A stretch of 18,123 nt of DNA from JBKHHU01 sp046539045 (GTDB lineage Bacteria; Planctomycetota; Phycisphaerae; SM23-33), in assembly GCA_046539045.1 (NCBI GenBank), contig JBKHHU010000054.1, positions 1 through 18,123 on the forward strand. Direction: 5' to 3'. A program made the translations under genes and the position numbers. Every line of letters begins with the position of its first letter. Position 1 is the first letter of the stretch. The notes under the pieces were generated by a model. The model saw nothing but the letters and a program-made list of their open reading frames with translations, was not told the origin of the DNA and searched no databases. Positions 12,749 to 18,123 of the stretch are shown in pieces.

Positions 12749-13429
12749 CTACGGCAGGGTGTTGATGACCGCCCGTGCCAGTTCAAGGTCACCGGGGGTG
12801 GTGATTTTGATGTTCCGCGGGTCTCCGGCAACCACGCGCACCGGTTGTCCGATCGCCTCTGCCAGCATCGCATCGTCGGTGACTGTTTCGATGTCGTCGC
12901 GATCGTAGGCCTTGAGGATGACCTCCCTGCCGAAGACCTGGGGGGTCTGGGCTTCCCAGAGCCCGGCCCGGGGGACGGTGTCGGTGATGACACCATCCTC
13001 CACCCGCTTCAGCGTGCCGTGGACGGGGTAGGCAAGCATGGCCGCTCCGGTCTCCGCGGCCTTGGCGAACACCGCGTCCAGCCACGGCTGGGCGACGCAC
13101 GGGCGGACGGCATCGTGCACAGCGACCAGGTCGGCAGCATCGTCGAGCCTGGCCAGCGCGTTCTGAACCGACTGCGAACGAACCGCGCCGCCGAGGACCA
13201 CTTCGACGTTCATGGTCGCCAGGTCGGCGGCGAACTGGTCGCGGATGTCGGCCTGGTCGGCGGCAGAGACCACCAGAAGGATCTGGATAACGTCTTCACG
13301 GGCGGCGAAGACCTCCAGGGTCTTGAGGAAGATGGCCCTGCCGCAAAGCGGTTGGAATATCTTGTTCCGATCGGAACCGAAGCGTCTGCCGGATCCGGCC
13401 GCGGGAACGATAACGGAGATTGCAGGCAT
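12749..13429 (-). CDS. ispD: 2-C-methyl-D-erythritol 4-phosphate cytidylyltransferase
   Basis: IspD joins CTP to methylerythritol phosphate in the MEP route to isoprenoids. The 226-residue protein has the nucleotide-binding loop PAAGSGRRFG (9-18) with Lys23 after it. It also has VHDAVRPC, which binds metal and CTP, GLWEAQTPQVF, VTDDAMLAE, and the C-terminal GDPRNIKITTPGDLELA with the substrate-binding Lys. The ATG at 13429 gives a normal N-terminus, but no strong Shine-Dalgarno sequence is seen. The gene stands alone, convergent with fabF and divergent from the rnf operon. No ispF or ispF fusion is present here. Confidence 0.95.
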   Translation of the reverse strand: MPAISVIVPAAGSGRRFGSDRNKIFQPLCGRAIFLKTLEVFAAREDVIQILLVVSAADQADIRDQFAADLATMNVEVVLGGAVRSQSVQNALARLDDAADLVAVHDAVRPCVAQPWLDAVFAKAAETGAAMLAYPVHGTLKRVEDGVITDTVPRAGLWEAQTPQVFGREVILKAYDRDDIETVTDDAMLAEAIGQPVRVVAGDPRNIKITTPGDLELARAVINTLP

Positions 13430-13453
13430 AATTGGCTCGAAAACTGGGGGAAA

Positions 13454-13482
13454 TTCCTATGCCCGATCTTACCGCGGGTCAA
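13454..13482 (-). promoter_or_regulatory. Candidate promoter for ispD
   Basis: On the minus strand TTGACC (13477-13482) and TAGGAA (13454-13459) are 17 bases apart. The leader before the ATG would be only about 18 bases. Confidence 0.45.
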
Positions 13483-13608
13483 ACCTTCGGGCAAGCGCAG
13501 AGCACTGCTGGAAAACGCGTTGTGATTTTGTGATAATGGTAACAGGAAGGTGTTGTGCAAAGCCCGATTTGTTGGCTGTAACTATTAGCAGAAGTGATAG
13601 GATACGCT

Positions 13609-13638
13609 CTGGCAGGGCGCTGGATGTTCTGCTACATT
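13609..13638 (+). promoter_or_regulatory. Candidate promoter for the rnf operon
   Basis: CTGGCA (13609-13614) and TACATT (13633-13638) are 18 bases apart, and TG at 13630-13631 makes an extended -10. The leader would be about 36 bases. Another extended -10 of the form TGTGATAAT lies near 13530 with a poor -35, so the assignment is tentative. Confidence 0.35.
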
Positions 13639-13680
13639 GGCGCGATACTTGATCTTTGGGAAAAAGGGTTCCTTACAGAC

Positions 13681-13974
13681 ATGGCCGAGACGGACGACAA
13701 GAAGGCTTCCTGCACCGGCGACTGCAACCGCTGCATTTCCGGTTCGGATCAACCGGTGGACCCCGATGCGCCCCGCGGGCTCAAGCTGCTTGTTCCTGCG
13801 GTGACCGCCTTTACGCTGCCGCTGGTTCTGGCCGTGATCGGCGGCATCGTGGCCGGTGGATCTGCCGGGCAACAGTGGGTCGGAGCGGCGATCGGCCTGG
13901 TCGGCGGATTGCTGCTCGCGGTAGCGATAGGCCGATGGAGCACCTCGGCAGGTAGGGAGAAACAGCAGGCATGA
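13681..13974 (+). CDS. Small Cys-motif two-helix membrane protein leading the rnf operon
   Basis: The product is 97 residues. A short soluble N-terminus has three clustered cysteines, Cys11, Cys15 and Cys18 (CTGDCNRC), that could bind a metal or an iron-sulfur centre. Two hydrophobic segments follow at about residues 31-54 and 57-79, then a charged tail. The layout of N-terminal cysteines and two helices recalls a shortened RseC, a family known near rnf/rsx genes; I cannot confirm homology. Its TGA overlaps the rnfC ATG (ATGA), so it is translated with rnfC and probably serves the Rnf complex. The frame is open upstream to 13594, but ATG 13681 is preferred; an AAAGGG site lies about 12 bases before it. 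Confidence 0.7.
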   Translation: MAETDDKKASCTGDCNRCISGSDQPVDPDAPRGLKLLVPAVTAFTLPLVLAVIGGIVAGGSAGQQWVGAAIGLVGGLLLAVAIGRWSTSAGREKQQA

Positions 13975-15323
13975 GCATGGCGATTTCGAGAAAAGGCACC
14001 GGGACGTTCAAACGCGGCGTGCATCCGCCCGAAGGCAAGATCTACGCCGAAGACGTCCCGATCGAGGTGTTTCCCACGCCCGCGTCGCTTCTGATACCGC
14101 TGCACCAGCATACCGGCGCCCCATGCGAAGCGACCGTCAAGCCTCGCCAGGAAGTGACCATGGGCGAGAAGATCGGCGAGGCACAGGCCTTTGTTTCCGC
14201 GCCGGTTCATTCACCCGTCAACGGAACCACGCAGATGCCCTCGGTCGCCACCTTGCCCAACGGCAGACACGTGAAGGCGATCCCCATCAAGTCCGGCGAG
14301 GAGAACCTTCAGGGCGACGCCCTGATGGAAGAGATCTACGGTGGCGACTGGCCGACCGATGTCTCGGATCAGGCTCCCGGGGACATTACCGACGCTGTGC
14401 GGGAAGCGGGCATCGTCGGACTCGGTGGAGCTGCCTTCCCCACCGCCGTAAAGTTCTCCGTTCCCAAAGGCAAGAAGATCGACACCATTCTCGTCAACGG
14501 CTGCGAGTGCGAACCGTATCTGACTGCCGATTACCGCGTGATGGTCGAGGCTCCCAAACCGATCGTTACCGGTGCGCTGCTGGCCGCCCGGGCAGTCGGG
14601 GCAGAGAATGTCGTCATCGCCATCGAGGACAACAAACCTGCCGCCATCGAGGAAATGAAGCAGGCCGCTGCCGGGACGGACATCACCATCGCCGTGATGA
14701 AGACCAAGTACCCCATGGGCGGAGAGAAGCAGACGATTCTCGCCTCGCTAGGCCGGGAGGTGCCTACCGGTGGGTTGCCGCTCGACGTCGGCGTGGTGGT
14801 GGTGAATGTCGGCACCTGCACTGCCGTGGCCCGCGCGGTGTTGCGGGGCAAGCCGCTGACCCATCGCGTTATTACCATCAGCGGGGGCGGAATTGCCAAT
14901 CCGAAGAACTTGCTGGTTCCGGTCGGCACGAGCCTGCAGGAACTGATCGACTACTGCGGCGGCTTGGAAGAATCCGCCGCCCGGGTCGTCGCCGGTGGGC
15001 CCATGATGGGTTTCGCCGTGGGCGATCTGGAGAAGACCCCGGTCACCAAGGGCACCAGCGGGCTGACCGTCCTGACCCATCAGGAGGTCAAACGGGCCGA
15101 GGAAACCACCTGCGTGCGGTGTGGCCGGTGCGTGGATGTCTGCCCGGTCGGGCTGGTTCCCACCAAAATCGCCCACGCGGCCAGGTACCGCGACTGGGAC
15201 CTGACGAAGAAATACCACATGATGGCCTGCATCGAATGCGGATGTTGCGCTTATGCCTGCCCCGCCAGTATTCCGCTGGTCCAACTCATCCGCGTGGGCA
15301 AGGCACAGGCACCGCGCGACTGA
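13971..15323 (+). CDS. rnfC: Rnf complex subunit RnfC
   Basis: RnfC is the peripheral membrane subunit that exchanges electrons with NAD. The 450-residue protein begins with the family pattern GVHPPEGK and LIPLHQHTGAPCEATV. It has the nucleotide/FMN-binding region GIVGLGGAAFPT and NGCECEPYLTADYRVM, and ends with two 4Fe-4S motifs: CVRCGRCVDVCP (Cys381, 384, 387, 391) and CIECGCCAYACP (Cys420, 423, 426, 430). The second motif has one extra Cys (425). It overlaps the preceding small gene by four bases. There is no long C-terminal extension as in some proteobacterial RnfC. The operon order C-D-G-E-A resembles that of clostridial-type Rnf operons. Confidence 0.96.
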   Translation: MSMAISRKGTGTFKRGVHPPEGKIYAEDVPIEVFPTPASLLIPLHQHTGAPCEATVKPRQEVTMGEKIGEAQAFVSAPVHSPVNGTTQMPSVATLPNGRHVKAIPIKSGEENLQGDALMEEIYGGDWPTDVSDQAPGDITDAVREAGIVGLGGAAFPTAVKFSVPKGKKIDTILVNGCECEPYLTADYRVMVEAPKPIVTGALLAARAVGAENVVIAIEDNKPAAIEEMKQAAAGTDITIAVMKTKYPMGGEKQTILASLGREVPTGGLPLDVGVVVVNVGTCTAVARAVLRGKPLTHRVITISGGGIANPKNLLVPVGTSLQELIDYCGGLEESAARVVAGGPMMGFAVGDLEKTPVTKGTSGLTVLTHQEVKRAEETTCVRCGRCVDVCPVGLVPTKIAHAARYRDWDLTKKYHMMACIECGCCAYACPASIPLVQLIRVGKAQAPRD

Positions 15324-15338
15324 CAGGAACCTGCAACC

Positions 15339-15365
15339 CCGCCCCCACTCGATCAGACGGGGCGG
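15339..15365 (+). other. GC-rich hairpin in the rnfC-rnfD gap
   Basis: CCGCCCC (15339-15345) and GGGGCGG (15359-15365) can form seven pairs round a 13-base loop. CTTGATTTTG follows, a poor T tract. This is the largest gap in the rnf operon (129 bases). It may be a partial terminator or an RNA processing site that sets the ratio of RnfC to the membrane subunits. Confidence 0.4.
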
Positions 15366-15452
15366 CTTGATTTTGTGAACGTACACGATTGACCGTACGA
15401 AGCTGAGTCGTCCGCCGGAAGCGGCTGTGGGACTCACGGAAGAAAAGCACAC

Positions 15453-16478
15453 ATGGCAGAGAGCAAACCGAACAAGGAAGCTGCCCCGGCGAAAGTCATT
15501 CACGTCGCGCCGGGCCCGCACGTGGTCAGTACCTCCCTGACGACTCGCCGCATGATGCTCGATGTGTTGATCGGGCTGACCCCGGCGCTGATTGTTTCGC
15601 TGGTCGTCTTCCAACTGTACGCGGCCATCCAGCTGGCGCTGGCGGTGGGCAGTTGCGTCGCAGCCGAGGCGATTTTCACCAAGATGCGCCGCAAACCGCT
15701 GACACTGGGCGATTTCTCAGCCGTCGTCACCGGGGTGATTCTCGCCTTCAGCCTGCCCGGCACCACGCCCGCGTACGTCACCATCATCGCCGGGTTCGTC
15801 GCCGTCGGACTGGGCAAGATCATCTTCGGCGGAGTGGGCATGAACCTGTTCAACCCCGCGATGGTCGGCAGGGCGTTTGTGATGATCGCCTTCACCGCGG
15901 CTCTGGGCGCCACGGCGTATGTCGATCAATCCGCCGATGCCGCCGACGCGATCAGCCAAGCCACGCCGATGACCGCGATCTATACACCCGTCAAGGCCGG
16001 GCTGACCGAGAACGTACCGGACGGCACGCTGATGAAGCTGCTGCTGGGCAACCACAACGGTTCGCTCGGCGAGACCAGCGCTCTGGCGCTGCTGATCGGG
16101 GGGCTGTACCTTTGCATTCGCAAGACGGCGGCCTGGCAGATCCCGGCAGGGGCATTCGTGGGCCTCGGCGTGTATGCAGGCATTCTGAACGTGATGAACA
16201 TGGACACCGAGTGGACCATGCTGCACCACCTGCTGGGCGGGGCGTTTATGCTCGGCGCGTTTTTCATCATTACCGATCCGGTGTCCAGCCCGCTGACGCC
16301 GAAAGGGCGGTTCATCTTCGGGCTGATCTTCGGCGTGCTGGTGATGTTCCTCCGCCAGTTCAGCGCGTATCCGGAGGGCGTGATGTTCTCGGTGCTGCTG
16401 GTCAACGCCATCGCGCCGCTGCTGAACCGCTGGACGATCCCCACGCCGATCGGCGGCCCGGTACCGGAACGGAAGTAG
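15453..16478 (+). CDS. rnfD: Rnf complex membrane subunit RnfD
   Basis: RnfD is a multi-helix inner-membrane subunit with a covalently bound FMN, part of the ion-pumping path. The 341-residue protein starts with a soluble arm ending in GPHVVSTSLTTRRMMLDVLIGL, a typical RnfD/NqrB opening. About eight to ten hydrophobic helices follow. The segment DAISQATPMTA has Thr171 in the place of the flavinylated Thr of the family. GVGMNLFNPAMVGRAF and FIITDPVSSPLTPKGR are strong family signatures. GGAAG lies about ten bases before the ATG. RnfG follows after 41 bases. Confidence 0.95.
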   Translation: MAESKPNKEAAPAKVIHVAPGPHVVSTSLTTRRMMLDVLIGLTPALIVSLVVFQLYAAIQLALAVGSCVAAEAIFTKMRRKPLTLGDFSAVVTGVILAFSLPGTTPAYVTIIAGFVAVGLGKIIFGGVGMNLFNPAMVGRAFVMIAFTAALGATAYVDQSADAADAISQATPMTAIYTPVKAGLTENVPDGTLMKLLLGNHNGSLGETSALALLIGGLYLCIRKTAAWQIPAGAFVGLGVYAGILNVMNMDTEWTMLHHLLGGAFMLGAFFIITDPVSSPLTPKGRFIFGLIFGVLVMFLRQFSAYPEGVMFSVLLVNAIAPLLNRWTIPTPIGGPVPERK

Positions 16479-16519
16479 GGCGGGGCAGAATCATCCCTGA
16501 CGTTGCACAGGACAGCGAT

Positions 16520-17155
16520 ATGAAACGAGACGGATACATCAAACAGGCGTGGCTGGTGCTGCTGCTGGCGCTGGGCTTCGGAGCCGCCCTTGCCGGTGTG
16601 CACCTGGGCCTGAAGGACAAGATCGCCGCGAACCTGCGGGACAAGACCCTCAACCAGATCCCGAAGCTCATCCAGGACAACGGCAGGACGGCCGACAAGA
16701 GCCTGACCGAGAAGTTCCAGTACGGGCCGGAAGGATCCGGGACGGTATACAAGGCGTTCGCCGGTTCCGGTGGGGACGCCGACCACATCGGCTGGCTGAT
16801 CCGCACGAAGGGGCAGGGCTTCGCCGACCAGATCGAACTGGTCGTCGCCCTCGATGCCGATGCCGAGAAGATTCTCGGCGTCAGCGTGCTCAGCCAGAAG
16901 GAAACCCCGGGTCTGGGCGACAAGATCCAGTCCGACGACAGCTTCGCCGGGCAGTTCGCCGGAACCGACGCCAAGGCGGATCTGGAAGTCGTCAAAGCCT
17001 CCCCCGACGCCGAGAACGAGATCCAGGCGATCACCGGCGCGACGGTGTCCTCCAAGGCTGTGACGGACATCGTCAACCGGGCCGTGATCGAATTCCGCAA
17101 CGCACTGCTTCAGGGGCAGGTCTCGCCCGCTACGCAAGAGCAGGAGAAGCAATAG
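16520..17155 (+). CDS. rnfG: Rnf complex FMN-binding subunit RnfG
   Basis: RnfG is a single-helix subunit whose soluble domain faces the outer side of the membrane and carries covalent FMN. The 211-residue protein has an N-terminal membrane segment at about residues 10-29. The FMN domain includes GQGFADQIELVVALD, then QKETPGLGDKI (126-136). The flavinylation motif is ITGATVSSKAV with Thr175 as the acceptor. The start at 16520 is chosen because it gives the normal MKRDGYIKQAW opening; the same frame is open far upstream inside rnfD, which is a shadow. AGGA lies about eight bases before the ATG. The stop is one base before rnfE. Confidence 0.95.
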   Translation: MKRDGYIKQAWLVLLLALGFGAALAGVHLGLKDKIAANLRDKTLNQIPKLIQDNGRTADKSLTEKFQYGPEGSGTVYKAFAGSGGDADHIGWLIRTKGQGFADQIELVVALDADAEKILGVSVLSQKETPGLGDKIQSDDSFAGQFAGTDAKADLEVVKASPDAENEIQAITGATVSSKAVTDIVNRAVIEFRNALLQGQVSPATQEQEKQ

Positions 17156-17156
17156 C

Positions 17157-17786
17157 ATGCCCAGTACCGGACCGACACCTTCCGAACGTTTCATCCAGGG
17201 CATCATCCCGGAGAATCCGGTGTATCGCCAGTTGCTGGCGATGTGCCCGACGCTGGCCGTCACCAATGGAATGCAGCAGGCGATGACGATGGTCGGCGCT
17301 ACCGCCTTTGTGCTGATCTGCGCCAACCTGCTGACCAGCATGATCCGTCACCTGCTCAAGCCGCACCTGCGGATTCTCGTGTTCACGCTGACCATCGCGA
17401 CGTTCGTGACCATCGCCGACCGCTTCCTGGCAGCATTCATGCCGGTCATGAGCGACCGGCTGGGCCCGTACATCCCGCTGATCATCGTCAACTGCATGAT
17501 CATCTGCCGCTGCGAGGTCTGCGCGAGCAAGCAGGGCATCGGTGCCGCTGCTGCCGACGCGGTCGGCCAGAGCATCGGGTTCTGCCTGGCGCTGGCGAGC
17601 ATCGCCACGGTCCGCGAGATTCTCGGGACCGGCAGCTGGTTCGGGATCGATCTGGGCTGGCAGGGACAAAAATACGACGCCTACAAGCTGGTGCTGTTCG
17701 TCCTGCCGCCCGGGGCGTTCCTGACGCTGGGAATCCTGCTGGGCCTGGTCAACAAGGTCGGCGAAAAGATGCACAAGAAAGCCTGA
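17157..17786 (+). CDS. rnfE: Rnf complex membrane subunit RnfE
   Basis: RnfE and RnfA are paired, inverted membrane subunits that share a 2Fe-2S centre in the membrane. The 209-residue protein has the family signature ENPVYRQLLAMCPTLAVT with Cys30, and IPLIIVNCMII with Cys113, the two expected cluster ligands. Directly after comes CRCEVCASK with three more cysteines (117, 119, 122), where most relatives have a GRAEAFASK-like sequence. About six hydrophobic helices are visible. AGGAGA (17142-17147) lies inside the end of rnfG, and the gap is one base, so translation is probably coupled. Confidence 0.96.
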   Translation: MPSTGPTPSERFIQGIIPENPVYRQLLAMCPTLAVTNGMQQAMTMVGATAFVLICANLLTSMIRHLLKPHLRILVFTLTIATFVTIADRFLAAFMPVMSDRLGPYIPLIIVNCMIICRCEVCASKQGIGAAAADAVGQSIGFCLALASIATVREILGTGSWFGIDLGWQGQKYDAYKLVLFVLPPGAFLTLGILLGLVNKVGEKMHKKA

Positions 17787-17804
17787 CGAGGGAGCATTCA
17801 GGAC

Positions 17805-18123
17805 ATGGAATATCTTGCAAATATCCTGCTGATCGCGGTCAGTGCCGCCATCATCAACAACTTCGTGCTGCACTACTTCGTCGGGATCTGCCCGTTCATC
17901 GGCGTTTCCCGCAAGGTGGACATGGCACTGGGTATGGGCATGGCCGTGACGTTTGTCATCACCATCGCCGGGGCGCTGAGCTGGACGTTCACGTTTTTCA
18001 TCCTGCGTCCGGGGGCGCCGCTGCCGCATATGATCGCCGGTAAGCCGATGGACCTGAGCATCCTCAGTTACATCGTCTACATCTTCGTGATCGCCTCGTC
18101 GGTGCAGTTCGTGGAGATGTACG
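17805..18123 (+). CDS. rnfA: Rnf complex membrane subunit RnfA (cut by window end)
   Basis: The first 106 residues are visible. MEYLANILLIAVSAAIINNF opens the first helix, and GICPFIGVSRKVDMALGMGMAV is the clear RnfA signature, with Cys29 as the expected ligand of the 2Fe-2S centre shared with RnfE. Further hydrophobic helices follow up to the window edge. Two purine-rich sites, GAGGGAG and AGGA, precede the ATG, which lies 18 bases after the rnfE stop. By the order seen here, rnfB, the ferredoxin-oxidising subunit, should come next beyond the window. Confidence 0.95.
   Translation, partial: MEYLANILLIAVSAAIINNFVLHYFVGICPFIGVSRKVDMALGMGMAVTFVITIAGALSWTFTFFILRPGAPLPHMIAGKPMDLSILSYIVYIFVIASSVQFVEMY

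Noticed and set aside
13650..13680. Similarity between the sequence before 13681 and that around 1086-1110 (both with CTNTGGGAAAA and GGG)
   Set aside because: The shared stretch is short and purine-rich, on opposite sides of unrelated starts; most likely chance.
15980..17341. A 453-residue open frame on the minus strand under rnfD, rnfG and rnfE
   Set aside because: It is antisense to three well-identified rnf genes and lacks any motif.

Overview
The window looks like chromosomal DNA of a GC-rich, diderm-type bacterium that can live without oxygen. It carries an Rnf ion-pumping electron-transport operon, the MEP isoprenoid gene ispD, a zinc-finger form of ribosomal protein L32 and a complete type II fatty-acid cluster. 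The RNase III variant motif and the general gene style suggest Planctomycetota, perhaps Phycisphaerae. That placement is inference from memory of the families, not something the sequence proves.

Left end (1-2284): the last codons of a + strand gene are followed by a perfect 28-nt palindromic terminator. Eight bases after it lies a 361-nt group IIC intron RNA with no protein gene inside it. Two minus-strand genes follow: a secreted peptidoglycan-amidase-fold protein that has lost its three zinc ligands, and rnc (RNase III), which has a good promoter of its own.

Middle (2285-6921): def (peptide deformylase) has a promoter so close that its mRNA is probably leaderless. It is followed by a small zinc-ribbon protein, a membrane-anchored alpha/beta hydrolase with a TTG start, and alaS with its own promoter and terminator.

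Fatty-acid block (6924-12683): rpmF-plsX-fabH-fabD-fabG-acpP-fabF all lie on +, from a TTGACA promoter to a strong terminator. acpP has an extra internal promoter. The products make malonyl-ACP, initiate, elongate and reduce acyl chains on ACP, and PlsX passes acyl groups to phospholipid synthesis. The minus-strand gene ispD converges on the same terminator.

Right end (13609-18123): the Rnf operon runs as a small cysteine-containing two-helix membrane protein, then rnfC, rnfD, rnfG, rnfE and rnfA (cut by the window edge). This is the C-D-G-E-A order known from clostridial-type operons, so rnfB is expected just beyond the edge. The complex couples ferredoxin oxidation and NAD reduction to Na+ or H+ transport.

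The least ordinary items are the ORF-less group IIC intron behind the terminator, with an 8-nt insertion in its catalytic domain V, the ligand-less amidase-fold protein, an Asp-to-Ala change in the RNase III metal site, and the small Cys-motif protein leading the rnf operon. I see no tRNA, rRNA, CRISPR array or transposase gene.
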